Positions 1 through 8,307 of a stretch of 64,000 bases of DNA are shown piece after piece; position 1 is the first letter of the stretch, and the number at the start of each line of letters is the position of its first letter. Source of the stretch: Psychrobacter sp. I-STPA10 (GTDB taxonomy: Bacteria; Pseudomonadota; Gammaproteobacteria; Pseudomonadales; Moraxellaceae); contig NZ_VFYU01000032.1 of assembly GCF_021012795.1 (NCBI RefSeq), positions 1-64,000 of the forward strand, read 5' to 3'. The notes beneath the pieces are model-generated. The model was not told where the DNA came from. It saw only the letters and a list, made by a program, of their open reading frames with translations, and did no database searches. The position numbers and the translations under genes are program-made.

Positions 1-65
1 TGTAGTGTCATAATAAAACTGGACAGCAACTAAGAGGTTATACTAACTTAAAAAAGGAACTTAGT

Positions 66-377
66 ATGACCAAACAGCGTAGCAAATTCACCCGAGAATT
101 CAAACTTGAAGCCATTAGTGCCGTTATTGACGAAAACCGTAAAATCAAAGAAGTGGCCAACTCTCTGAACATTGGTATCTCAACGCTTGATAACTGGGTG
201 CGTAAGTATCGTCAAGAACAGCAGGGTATTGGACCAGTCAAAGGCAATGCTTTAACTGATGAACAAAGAGAACTTCAGCAACTACGTAAGGAGAATAAAC
301 GCTTACGGATGGAGCGTGATATATTAAAAAAGGCTTCCGCTCTGCTAGCATTGGACAACCTGAAAGACTATCGCTAA
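66..377 (+). CDS. IS3-family transposase OrfA (helix-turn-helix protein)
   Basis: 103-residue OrfA of an IS3-type element, which in this family binds the terminal repeats and is the N-terminal half of the OrfAB transposase. An HTH_Tnp_1-type helix-turn-helix covers residues 1-55 (FTREFKLEAISAV, then IGISTLDNWVRKYR). A leucine-zipper-like helix follows (ELQQLRKENKRLRMERDILKK), ending in the LKKA block where frameshifting normally occurs. The ATG follows AAAGGAAC at a suitable distance. It overlaps orfB in the -1 frame. Length and motifs are normal for the family. Confidence 0.92.
   Translation: MTKQRSKFTREFKLEAISAVIDENRKIKEVANSLNIGISTLDNWVRKYRQEQQGIGPVKGNALTDEQRELQQLRKENKRLRMERDILKKASALLALDNLKDYR
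326..332 (+). other. Programmed -1 frameshift slippery heptamer
   Basis: The heptamer A AAA AAG sits in the zero frame of orfA over codons LKK. It is the classical slippery site used by IS3 elements to make the OrfAB fusion. Slipping back one base gives Lys-Lys-Gly-Phe-Arg and enters the open orfB frame, which has no stop until 1249. Confidence 0.75.
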
Positions 378-1249
378 TTACTAAGTTATCAGAGCAAGAT
401 AAACAAATTAGTAAAAGCCAACTGTGTAACTTACTTGGTATTGTCAGAAGCAGTTACTACTACAGCACTAAGATTAAGCCAATCGATATCGAAGCTATCA
501 AGGTTAAAGCGTTAATTCGCCAGATATTTAATGACTCTAATGGCTCAGCAGGTACGCGCACTATCACAGCTATCTTATGGCATCAACACGGTGTTAGGTT
601 GTCTCGTTATAAAGCAGGTAAGTTTATGAAGCGTATGGGGCTTATCAGCAGACAGCTTAAGCAACCTAAGTACAAACACTGCGATGAGGGTCACAAGATT
701 CATGACAATACCTTAGAGCGCAAATTTAGTCCCATAGCACCTAATCAAGTTTGGACTGGGGATGTGACTTATATCCGTATCAAGGGTGGCTGGTGCTACT
801 TAGCAATCGTTTTGGATTTATATGCTCGGCGCATTGTAGGCTTTGCTGTGTCAGATTCACCTAATAGCTTATTAACTGGATCAGCTTTAAAGATGGCTTA
901 TCACACTAGATTAAACCCTGCTGGGGTAATGTTCCACTCCGATCAGGGGAGTCATTATACCAGTCTTGAGTTCTCTATCTATGTGAGTGAGTGCAGTGAT
1001 ATGACTCACAGTATGAGTCGCCGTGGCAATTGTTGGGATAACGCTCCTACTGAGAGATTCTTCAGAAGTTTTAAGACTGAATGGATGCCAAAGGTTGGCT
1101 ATGAGAATATTAAGGAAGCTAAGTGTGCTATTAATGAGTATATTTGGGGTTATTATCAAACCATCAGACCACATACTTTCAACAATTATCTGACCCCATT
1201 AGAGAAAGAGAAACGTTACTTCAATCGAAACCTCTTATCTGTTGTCTAA
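332..1249 (+). CDS. IS3-family transposase OrfB (DDE integrase), made by frameshift from orfA
   Basis: This reading frame is open from the slippery site to 1249. The first ATG/GTG/TTG codon in frame is the TTG at 599, too far in for the protein to be whole, so expression as a -1 frameshift fusion with OrfA is the best model. An HTH_21-type segment (KSQLCNLLGIVRSSYY) precedes the rve integrase core. The DDE residues are visible: Asp in WTGDVTYI, Asp in HSDQG and Glu in NAPTERFF. The catalytic core looks intact, so the element may still be mobile. Length is normal for IS3 OrfB. Confidence 0.88.
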   Translation, partial: GFRSASIGQPERLSLITKLSEQDKQISKSQLCNLLGIVRSSYYYSTKIKPIDIEAIKVKALIRQIFNDSNGSAGTRTITAILWHQHGVRLSRYKAGKFMKRMGLISRQLKQPKYKHCDEGHKIHDNTLERKFSPIAPNQVWTGDVTYIRIKGGWCYLAIVLDLYARRIVGFAVSDSPNSLLTGSALKMAYHTRLNPAGVMFHSDQGSHYTSLEFSIYVSECSDMTHSMSRRGNCWDNAPTERFFRSFKTEWMPKVGYENIKEAKCAINEYIWGYYQTIRPHTFNNYLTPLEKEKRYFNRNLLSVV

Positions 1250-1530
1250 ATTTAGTTGACCACTACAGATTATAATATTATTATTTATTGGTTTTATTAC
1301 GTTAAGAAGATAAATTAAACATTGATTGAGTCATTAATTATTCAACCCTCGATTTTAGTTGGTTAACTCATTAAATATAATGAGTTTTTGTAAATAAAGC
1401 GATGCGCTTGTGTGCTTATGGTTGATTTTGGTACCACTATCCTTATGTCTTTGCTAGGCTTACTAATATGAATGATATTTATCATAAAAATATGAGCAAC
1501 GTAAGAAAACATAAGAAATAGGGGACAGTG

Positions 1531-2406
1531 ATGACAGATAACACTCAAGACATATCCAAACAAGCAAACCCCATTAATGATGCCAATAACCCGCAGGTAA
1601 AAAATCTTATTGAGAGGCTCTCGGGTGAGCATATCAGCAGTGGCAATAATTCTGACAATAAGGCAAAACAAGCCATCATCTTTCGTATGGTGATGGACAA
1701 GCACATTTGTCCATTTGGCTTAAAGTCATTAGATGCGCTAAAACACGCAGACTATGACATTATTGATCGTCATATCACCAATGATGAGGAAAACAAACTG
1801 GTCAAAAACACCTTGGGTGTTAAGACCACACCGCAGACTTTTATTAATGGTAAACGTATCGGTGGTAATGATGACCTGCAAGTGTTTTTGGGCAATGCTG
1901 AACCCGAAAGCGAAGATGATACTTCCTATACACCGATTATTGCGGTGTTTGGTGTGACCGCTTTAATGACTTTGGCATTGTGTTGGGCATCATCAGTGTC
2001 AGTGTTGTCCATGCAAGCGTTAATGTGGTTTGTGGCGTTCTCTATGTGCGTCTTAGCCATCAAAAAATTAGAGGATTTGCAAAGTTTCAGCACTGGATTT
2101 TTGGGCTATGATTTATTAGCTCGTAAGGTGGTACGTTATGCCTATGTCTATCCATTTTTTGAGGCATTTGCTGGCGTGTCGATGTTGGCAAATCAGCCGT
2201 GGTTAAGTGTTATTGCAGGTATTGTGTCATTAAGCATTGGCTTGATTGGTGGTGTGTCAGTTATCAAAGCGGTGTATATCGATAAACGTGAGCTAAAATG
2301 TGCCTGTGTGGGTGGTAATAGTAATGTGCCATTGGGGGCTATCTCATTGACCGAAAATGTGATGATGGTGGTGATGGGGGCATATATGCTCAGTCAGGCA
2401 TTTTAG
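1531..2406 (+). CDS. Glutaredoxin-like domain fused to a MauE/DoxX-type membrane domain
   Basis: About 291 residues in two parts. Residues ~45-125 look like a glutaredoxin: a monothiol active site CPFG instead of CPYC, a cis-Pro loop TTPQTFINGKRIGG and a following DDL. Residues ~133-291 contain four or five membrane segments with a CACVGG motif, as in MauE/DoxX redox membrane proteins. The likely role is membrane thiol-disulphide or methylglyoxal-type redox chemistry, but the substrate is unknown. I chose the ATG at 1531 rather than the GTG at 1528 because the AGGGGA ribosome site is better spaced for it. It appears monocistronic. Confidence 0.7.
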   Translation: MTDNTQDISKQANPINDANNPQVKNLIERLSGEHISSGNNSDNKAKQAIIFRMVMDKHICPFGLKSLDALKHADYDIIDRHITNDEENKLVKNTLGVKTTPQTFINGKRIGGNDDLQVFLGNAEPESEDDTSYTPIIAVFGVTALMTLALCWASSVSVLSMQALMWFVAFSMCVLAIKKLEDLQSFSTGFLGYDLLARKVVRYAYVYPFFEAFAGVSMLANQPWLSVIAGIVSLSIGLIGGVSVIKAVYIDKRELKCACVGGNSNVPLGAISLTENVMMVVMGAYMLSQAF

Positions 2407-2427
2407 CCGCTATATTGGACAATATAA

Positions 2428-2590
2428 GAACCTGTATTCACAACCCACAATGGTCGCTTTTTGCCTAAGATAGACGTACTACTGCGTTAAATTTTGGATT
2501 AAATAGAATGACTATTCGCCCCAAAATTTGCCTTGTATTACGCCATTTTAGTCTAAAAATCCCCTGATTTTGGATTATGAATACAGGTTC
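2428..2590. mobile_element. 163-bp MITE-like element, family A, copy 1
   Basis: A non-coding element beginning GAACCTGTATTCA and ending in its inverse TGAATACAGGTTC, flanked on both sides by TAA. A second copy of the same length lies at 27893-28055, also flanked by TAA. The two copies are easily aligned over their whole length with scattered substitutions. There is no coding capacity. A 3-bp TNA target is a feature of the IS1031 group of the IS5 family, so mobilisation by such an IS is possible; this assignment is inference. Confidence 0.8.
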
Positions 2591-2591
2591 T

Positions 2592-2621
2592 AAAAAAAGA
2601 CAGCCTAGGCTGTCTTTTTTT
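2592..2621. terminator. Bidirectional rho-independent terminator
   Basis: Seven A residues, the perfect palindrome GACAGCCTAGGCTGTC (2599-2614), then seven T residues. It lies between the convergent glutaredoxin-MauE and lipase genes and can serve both. Confidence 0.85.
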
Positions 2622-2678
2622 ATTGCAAGTTTATTGTCAGAGGCTTGAACTTAACACATAGCAAGCTAGGTTATCAGC

Positions 2679-4376
2679 TTAACGATATTGATCAAAGAAA
2701 GTTTGTGAAGCGGCTAAGCAGTAAGGCATGACTATACTGTGATATTGGCTAAAGACGGCAAAAGTAGCTGCTTGCGTGGCTTGGGCATTGGCTTGCTCTT
2801 GTGATGCCCCGCCTTGTAACGCTGTTGTATAAGCGACAGTATAAGTATTAGTTTTAATCATATTTAACTGCTGAGAAAACTGGCGCTGTAACGGTTTGGC
2901 GACTGTTTCAACCGCGCTATTAACCATGGTGGGTAAGGTACTGATATAAGTTTGTCTACCTGCTTTAGCACGTTCAATCTCATTAGAGGTGTCTATATCT
3001 AGTAGAGCGAATGTCACATTGATAGTTTTATCATTTTTCCAAATACTGGCAAGAGAGGTACTATTGACATCAAAGAATACGATTGGATCTTGGTTACCGC
3101 CACATAATAGCGTTGGTGCTTGTGGTACATAGGGACGCAAATCATTTTCTTTTAGTGCTTTACGCAAAGGTTGTTGCGGATTTAGTGCGGCAAAAGGCAG
3201 AGCTGTCAAGTCAGGATATAATCCATCAGGATTGGCTCGCATATCTTTGACATAGTTAGCACGATAATCGGTGCTCACTAAATAATTGTCGCCAAAACCA
3301 AAACTAAAGCGTGGGCTAGGTGGCGAGATTTTATCTAATTCAGGGACATTAGGATTGGCAGAAAATAGTTGTGATAGTGGCAGTTTTTGTTCTGCAACCA
3401 ACTGCTCAAAAGGGACATCTGCTGGTAGTAGGGATGGTACAATTTTGGCATATTTATCAGCATAGATGCCTTGTTGAATGCCACCATATTCTGCTTCGTA
3501 GCTGTCTACTAATAAGGGTAAGAATGCGGTACCACCAATGTTGACATTACCATTAACAATGGTATCAGCAAATGCTGCCAAAGCATAAGGACCTGAACCT
3601 GGGCTAACTGCGGTTATAGGTGTGCCTTGGTGATCGAGTGCTTGAGCTGTGGCGAGTGCCACATAGCCACCTTGTGAGTAGCCGGAGACAAACAGCTTGT
3701 CACTGGGGGTAACATAAGTTGGTGCGTCAGTATTCTCAGCCAGTTTTTTTAGGGCAAGCTTACCTGCTGTAAGGCTATCAACGGTTTGTTTGCCTTGTTG
3801 TTTGGTTACATAAGGGGCATAGTCTAGTTTTGAAGCATCATATCCAGGATAATTAGAAGCAATAACAATATCACCTTGAGCAGCGGTGGTTGCGGCTAAT
3901 AATAATGCTGTTTTATACGCAGGATTTTTATTGTCATTTAATGCTGCTAGGTTATAGTTTTTCTCTGTTGTTGTGCCATGTGCATACAAAGAGATGGGGC
4001 GAGCACCCTGACATTTTGGATCCTCACCTGTTGGGATCATCAATGCGCCTGTAGCATTAGTAGCTTCACCTTTTAACCCTGTCGTGGTGTGATTAATATA
4101 TTCAACTGTCACTCCGCAGACAGGCGCCTTGGGCACAGCTTGGCTCAATCCTGCATTGGCGATTGCTTCGGCAAGTTGGGTTGCTGTAAATGTCTGAGTG
4201 ACCACAGGATCTGTCAGCAGTTTGACTTCACTGGCAGTATTATTGGTAGCATTACTATTACTATGCTTATCATTATTATCGTCATTATCACCACAAGCAG
4301 TCAGTAATAAACTTGCTGATAGTGTGGTGCATAGTAGGGTGGCAAATTGTCTTTTTGCAGAGAAGTATTGTGTCAT
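2679..4376 (-). CDS. Lipase-like alpha/beta-hydrolase lipoprotein
   Basis: About 565 residues. A lipoprotein signal ends in LLLTAC with Cys near residue 28, followed by an Asn/Asp-rich spacer, so the protein is probably anchored in the outer membrane or exported. The alpha/beta-hydrolase core has the nucleophile elbow GYSQGG (Ser about 234), a probable acid in CGGNQDP and a C-terminal His in QYHSIVMPYC. It resembles secreted lipases of the LIP-type family; the substrate is likely a lipid or ester but is not proven. The second ATG is preferred because AAGGA lies about 8 bases upstream of it and overlaps the first ATG at 4385. It stands alone, ending at the shared terminator. Confidence 0.72.
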   Translation of the reverse strand: MTQYFSAKRQFATLLCTTLSASLLLTACGDNDDNNDKHSNSNATNNTASEVKLLTDPVVTQTFTATQLAEAIANAGLSQAVPKAPVCGVTVEYINHTTTGLKGEATNATGALMIPTGEDPKCQGARPISLYAHGTTTEKNYNLAALNDNKNPAYKTALLLAATTAAQGDIVIASNYPGYDASKLDYAPYVTKQQGKQTVDSLTAGKLALKKLAENTDAPTYVTPSDKLFVSGYSQGGYVALATAQALDHQGTPITAVSPGSGPYALAAFADTIVNGNVNIGGTAFLPLLVDSYEAEYGGIQQGIYADKYAKIVPSLLPADVPFEQLVAEQKLPLSQLFSANPNVPELDKISPPSPRFSFGFGDNYLVSTDYRANYVKDMRANPDGLYPDLTALPFAALNPQQPLRKALKENDLRPYVPQAPTLLCGGNQDPIVFFDVNSTSLASIWKNDKTINVTFALLDIDTSNEIERAKAGRQTYISTLPTMVNSAVETVAKPLQRQFSQQLNMIKTNTYTVAYTTALQGGASQEQANAQATQAATFAVFSQYHSIVMPYCLAASQTFFDQYR

Positions 4377-4596
4377 AAAGCACATCCTTGTGTGGTTACA
4401 TTATCAATGATTAATGGCAATATTCATTGCATTATGCTAATGATTGCAAACTGTAGCGTATAATTTGTGGTTAATAATGGTGTAAGTCATTAAAAAACTA
4501 GGGACATCAATAATGATATAAATGAGTTAGTTTCGCTATAGTTAATTGAATAATAACATTTTATTGAAAATTTTACAGCGGATTTATGCTGACTAC

Positions 4597-5151
4597 TCAA
4601 TTTTGTGGTGCTATCTGTACTGGCATACTCAAACCTCGGGCAAATGGTTCGGCAAATACATATACATGCTCACTGGCTGCTACATCAGCCGTGGTATGCA
4701 CAATCAGCCGTACTTCTTTACCATCGGTTAGCTCATGCGACACATAATTATCACCAAGTTGGTCAAACAGTGCAGGTAAGGGTTCATTACTTGCAGTGCC
4801 TACGGTTAAGCTATGCTGTGCTTCGGCGGGGGTGACATGAAAAAATTGTGCATAAGACTTAACTGGCTCACTGTCCAATGCAAATGGATATTCAAAGCTA
4901 TCTGCTGCTATTGGTGTGACCCCCGAATCTATCTTAGCCCAATCTATTGGCTGTGGTGTGGATGTTCCTTTAATTTGCGACTGTGTTTTGGTGGTGGTCT
5001 CTGACTCAGCCTGTGCTGTAGTTTGTGCTTTAGTGTGTGGATTGGTTTGCGTGTCAGTTTGTGGTTCAGCGTTATCAGTTTGCGGTTGGCAACCCAATAC
5101 AAATACGCCACTGAGCAATACCAAGCTATACAGTGTATATTTTTTACCCAT
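4597..5151 (-). CDS. Uncharacterised lipoprotein with Thr/Gln-rich linker
   Basis: 184 residues with a clear lipobox (SGVFVLGC) after a hydrophobic leader, then a low-complexity Thr/Gln/Glu-rich stretch of roughly 45 residues and a compact C-terminal domain from about residue 65. I do not recognise the family. The start is set at the ATG giving MGKKYTLY, because GAGAGAAG is correctly spaced there; the in-frame ATG at 5169 lies upstream of that site. A truncated MITE lies just upstream (5204-5291). The gene is alone; the gap 4386-4596 is AT-rich and shows nothing firm. Confidence 0.6.
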   Translation of the reverse strand: MGKKYTLYSLVLLSGVFVLGCQPQTDNAEPQTDTQTNPHTKAQTTAQAESETTTKTQSQIKGTSTPQPIDWAKIDSGVTPIAADSFEYPFALDSEPVKSYAQFFHVTPAEAQHSLTVGTASNEPLPALFDQLGDNYVSHELTDGKEVRLIVHTTADVAASEHVYVFAEPFARGLSMPVQIAPQN

Positions 5152-5203
5152 ATTTTTAACTTCTCTCATCTTGACTACCTTTAAAATGCCTTTGAACTAT
5201 GTT

Positions 5204-5291
5204 GCAAATTTAGCTAATTTTTATATAAAAGTAAAAAACAGCTATATCTCTTGTAGATATTAGCCCAACGGGGTGAATGTTCAATAGACCC
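5204..5291 (-). mobile_element. Partial copy (one end) of the 200-bp MITE-like element, family B
   Basis: Read on the reverse strand from 5291, this matches the first ~88 bases of the element at 7440-7639: GGGTCTATTGAAC, then CACCCCGTTGGGCTAATATC, through to CTAAATTTGC. The other half and its inverted repeat are missing. Its outer end abuts TA and supplies the first base of the stop codon of the dioxygenase gene. Confidence 0.7.
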
Positions 5292-6220
5292 TAATCAAAG
5301 CGATAAATATCCATGCCCAAGCTGTGATGTGCCATCCGCTGTGACACCACTGATACCCGTTGACCTGCCCCCAGTGCAAAAAATAGCGGCAGCAAATGTT
5401 CATCTGAAGGGTGTATATGCTCACTATTGGCGTACTGTTGCCATTGTAGTGCCGCAGGAATGTCTGTTTTGAGCTGATGTAACAGCCATGATTTAAAATC
5501 TTTGGCAGCCTCATCTTCAGAGTCTGCTGCCCAGCGCATATTTTGTAGATTATGGGTGATGCTGCCTGAGCCGATGAGTAAAAGTTGTTCTGTGCGTAGA
5601 GATGCCAGCTTTGCCCCCAACTGATAGCAGGCATAAGCGTCAAATGAATGGGGCAGACTGATTTGCACAATCGGTATGTCTGCTTGTGGGTACAAATGTA
5701 GCAAAGGTGACCAGACGCCGTGGTCATAGGCTCGTATGGGGTTGGTACTGGCGCGTATGCCATGTTCGCTTAGCTGTTGTGCCAGTGATTCAGCAAGCTG
5801 TGGCTGCCCTAAAGCAGGATAGTTAAGCTGATATAACTTGGGGTCTAGTCCACTAAAATCATGCCAAGTGGTCGGTGCAGGATTACTGTTAATCTCAAGC
5901 GTGGGTGATAACCAATGTGCAGACATGATAATAATCGCATGTGGTTTGGGTAGGTTGTGACCAATGCGCCGCAATGCTTGTGTGGTTGCAGAATGTTCTA
6001 GTGCCAGTGTTGGTGCACCATGAGAGATAAACAAAGCGGGTAGGGTGGCACGCTTGCTGTGAGTGTCAGCAAATATGGATTGCACACTCAGTGGCTTTTT
6101 TACTACTGGCTGGCTGGCATCAGAGCAATTGAGCGGTGACTTTGTGGGATAGTTTGAATAAGGCATGTGTCTATTATGGGGGCAGTCACCACTGATTGCA
6201 AAAACGGCTTCATTTGTCAT
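5291..6220 (-). CDS. DODA-type extradiol ring-cleavage dioxygenase (YgiD-like)
   Basis: 309 residues of the class III extradiol dioxygenase / 4,5-DOPA dioxygenase family, a metal enzyme that opens catechol-type rings. Likely metal-site residues are seen in SHGAP (His67), SAHW (His102) and SDEHLLP near residue 265, with the family GSGSITHNL block. The first ~55 residues exceed the usual family start, so an internal Met (MPYSNY, base 6166) may be the true start; neither has a good ribosome site. It lies 31 bp after rlmH on the same strand and may be cotranscribed. The stop codon is formed partly by a MITE remnant. The in vivo substrate is unknown. Confidence 0.75.
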   Translation of the reverse strand: MTNEAVFAISGDCPHNRHMPYSNYPTKSPLNCSDASQPVVKKPLSVQSIFADTHSKRATLPALFISHGAPTLALEHSATTQALRRIGHNLPKPHAIIIMSAHWLSPTLEINSNPAPTTWHDFSGLDPKLYQLNYPALGQPQLAESLAQQLSEHGIRASTNPIRAYDHGVWSPLLHLYPQADIPIVQISLPHSFDAYACYQLGAKLASLRTEQLLLIGSGSITHNLQNMRWAADSEDEAAKDFKSWLLHQLKTDIPAALQWQQYANSEHIHPSDEHLLPLFFALGAGQRVSVVSQRMAHHSLGMDIYRFD

Positions 6221-6251
6221 TAACTAGTCGCTATTAGCTAATCACGACTAA

Positions 6252-6740
6252 CTAGTTGCCACGATGATAGGGGTGGTTGTGATTAATACTCATGGCTCGG
6301 TATAACTGCTCCATTAGTAACACTCGTACCAGTGGATGCGGTAAGGTTAAAGCAGACAATGACCATTTAAAATCCGCTTGCGCCAGCACCTCAGGCGATA
6401 CCCCATCAGCCCCACCAATGACCAGTGCAACGTCATCGCCAAGCTGCATGGCATCGGCAAGTTTGGTCGCCAATGCTTCGGTTGAGAGCATTTTCCCTTT
6501 AACATCAAGCACCCATAACTGTTCACGACTGGCAGCGCCATGCGTTTGTAAAATGGCTTGCCCTTCTTGCTCACGGTATTGTGCTAAATTAGCTTCTGAT
6601 GGATTTTTTGCCCGTTTGGCGGCAGCCAGCTCGATAATTTCGGTACTGAGCATCGGCTGGATACGTTTATAATATTCATCAAATCCCGTTTGTACCCAGT
6701 TGGGCATTTTGTTACCGACAGTTAGTAGGCGCAGTTTCAT
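6252..6740 (-). CDS. rlmH: 23S rRNA (pseudouridine-1915-N3) methyltransferase RlmH
   Basis: 162 residues, close to the 155 of E. coli RlmH. It is a SPOUT (knotted) methyltransferase that methylates pseudouridine 1915 in helix 69 of 23S rRNA using S-adenosylmethionine. Family hallmarks are seen: the N-terminus MKLRLLTVG, the SAM-site loop VIGGADG, the LPHPLVRVLLMEQLYRA block and the C-terminal HPYHRGN. The start has AAGAGAAT upstream. The usual partner rsfS is not adjacent here. Confidence 0.95.
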   Translation of the reverse strand: MKLRLLTVGNKMPNWVQTGFDEYYKRIQPMLSTEIIELAAAKRAKNPSEANLAQYREQEGQAILQTHGAASREQLWVLDVKGKMLSTEALATKLADAMQLGDDVALVIGGADGVSPEVLAQADFKWSLSALTLPHPLVRVLLMEQLYRAMSINHNHPYHRGN

Positions 6741-6822
6741 GATGATTCTCTTATTAGATGGGTTTCTTATTAATTGCTATCATTAAGATATTTGTTCAGT
6801 GATGCATATTGCATGGACAAGT

Positions 6823-7365
6823 TCAAGTTAATGGCTTGATGGTCTCAGGAATAATCAGCGTATCTGGTTTTTCGTTCGCATCATCAGGCTGTTTTTTTGG
6901 AATGACGGTCAGCTTAGCATCACTTTCAAATACAATCGCCTCGACATCTTTAAAATGATGGATACCGTCAGCACGCATGGCACATTCTAATTCTTGGCGA
7001 TTGAGCCTCTCTTTTTTCATCGCTTCAGGCAAAAACTGTCCTTGATAAAATACCACGGTTGGTTCAGATAAAATCATCGCAGAGAACGGCGCTGAGATGG
7101 CAGAGTATTTGGTAACCAAATATTGTAATAAAAATAGGGTAATAATGGCAGCACTACCTTCCACAAAGGGAATGGATTCTAGCAAAATGGTACTTGCGCC
7201 GATAGAACCAATCATCACGGTCACCACCCAATCAAAGTTGTTCAGTTGTGAAGTGGAGCGTTTGCCTGATATTTTAGTGACTACCACAATGAGTAAATAG
7301 ACCAAAGCTGAGGTGATGACGATGCGTCCAAGTTTATCTAAATTATCAAATAAAAGATGCTGCAT
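6823..7365 (-). CDS. DUF421 (YetF-like) membrane protein
   Basis: 180 residues. Three N-terminal membrane segments (roughly 14-34, 44-64 and 68-88) bracket the family block GKRSTSQLNNFDW, and a cytoplasmic alpha/beta domain follows (EPTVVFYQGQFLPEAMKK). The DUF421/YetF family has no firmly established biochemical role. AAGGATAACCC precedes the ATG at a good distance. It lies 82 bp upstream of rlmH on the same strand. The Lys/Asp-rich tail is not conserved-looking. Confidence 0.82.
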   Translation of the reverse strand: MQHLLFDNLDKLGRIVITSALVYLLIVVVTKISGKRSTSQLNNFDWVVTVMIGSIGASTILLESIPFVEGSAAIITLFLLQYLVTKYSAISAPFSAMILSEPTVVFYQGQFLPEAMKKERLNRQELECAMRADGIHHFKDVEAIVFESDAKLTVIPKKQPDDANEKPDTLIIPETIKPLT

Positions 7366-7439
7366 GGGTTATCCTTAACAAGTGAGTGAGGGCTGATAGG
7401 AGATACATTCATAGTTACAATGATGGTTAAAGACATATA

Positions 7440-7639
7440 GGGTCTGTTGAACTTTCACCCCGTTAGGCTAATATCTACAAGGTATACAACTATTTTTTAC
7501 TTTCATGTAAAAATTGGCTAAATTTGCCTTATTCTGTGTTAATGAACTTGTTAATATCCTGATATTATCTGTGTTCATTGCCTTGACTAAGACAAATTTA
7601 TCTCAATTTTTCCTATGAAGATGAATGTTCAACAGACCC
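7440..7639. mobile_element. 200-bp MITE-like element, family B, full copy
   Basis: Terminal inverted repeats GGGTCTGTTGAAC and GTTCAACAGACCC, flanked on each side by TA, with no open frame inside. A half copy is at 5204-5291 and a decayed end at 37487-37520. TA flanks fit IS630-type or IS427-group transposition; the mobilising family is inference. It ends 40 bp before the macrodomain gene and could influence its transcription. Confidence 0.8.
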
Positions 7640-7679
7640 TACTATAAAAAGAAATTAAAATTTAATGAGGAGTAAAGTT

Positions 7680-8267
7680 ATGAATACAGAACAAAATATA
7701 ATATCTACTGTGGATATAAAATTGAATAATAGCCAAAGTGTATCACTACAAGTCATGCAGGCAGATATTACCACATTGGTGGTTGATGCCATTGTTAATG
7801 CTGCCAATAGCAGTTTGTTAGGGGGTGGTGGGGTCGATGGGGCTATCCACCGTGCAGCAGGAGCTGAGTTATTGGCGTATTGTCGCACGCTTCATGGGTG
7901 CAAAACGGGCAATGCCAAAATAAGCCCTGCTTTTAATTTGCCGTGTGATTATGTTATCCATACGGTCGGACCTGTCTGGCATGGCGGCAAACAAAATGAG
8001 GCAGCATTATTAGCCAGTTGCTATCGCAATTCACTACAGCTAGCATTAGAGCAGCAGCTTGGTAGTATCGCTTTTCCTGCCATTAGTACGGGTGTCTATG
8101 GTTATCCGCTATTGCAAGCTACTGAGATTGCCATTGATAGTGTGCATCAAACATTGCAGCAAGCTGCCACCCAAAATTCGATAAGCTTAAATAAAGTCAT
8201 CTTTTGCTGTTTTTCTGCCAAAGATGCCCAAGTATATCAGCAAATGTTGGCAAGATTAGGCAGCTAG
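7680..8267 (+). CDS. Macrodomain O-acetyl-ADP-ribose deacetylase-type protein
   Basis: 195 residues of the MacroD/YmdB type, which remove acetyl or ADP-ribosyl groups from ADP-ribose derivatives. Signature blocks are present: [20 protein letters not shown] (substrate loop with Asn and Asp), IHTVGPVW and [10 protein letters not shown] (phosphate-binding loop). The ATG at 7680 has GAGGAG eight bases upstream; the ATG at 7665 overlaps that site and was rejected. It stands alone immediately downstream of the 200-bp MITE and is convergent with dacB. Confidence 0.9.
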   Translation: MNTEQNIISTVDIKLNNSQSVSLQVMQADITTLVVDAIVNAANSSLLGGGGVDGAIHRAAGAELLAYCRTLHGCKTGNAKISPAFNLPCDYVIHTVGPVWHGGKQNEAALLASCYRNSLQLALEQQLGSIAFPAISTGVYGYPLLQATEIAIDSVHQTLQQAATQNSISLNKVIFCCFSAKDAQVYQQMLARLGS

Positions 8268-8307
8268 CTGTTAACCATTAACTATTAATCATTAACCATA
8301 CTCAATA

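Larger units (their letters stand above)
1..1267 (+). mobile_element. IS3-family insertion sequence, apparently intact
   Basis: The element is bounded by imperfect inverted repeats of about 40 bp. The left end begins TGTAGTG at base 1 and the right end, read on the reverse strand from 1267, begins TGTAGTGG; both run into a shared TAAGAGGTT, with about 27 of 40 positions matching. It contains two overlapping frames typical of IS3 (orfA, orfB) with a slippery heptamer between them and a full DDE triad. The left target duplication lies outside the window, so it cannot be compared with the right flank (GATTATAA). The window starting exactly at the IS tip suggests a contig broken at a repeated IS. 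Confidence 0.9.

Noticed and set aside
1363..1704. 113-codon reverse frame overlapping the glutaredoxin-MauE gene
   Set aside because: It overlaps the start of a well-supported gene and has no recognisable motif.
6292..6672. 126-codon forward frame across rlmH
   Set aside because: It is antisense to rlmH, whose family motifs are unambiguous.
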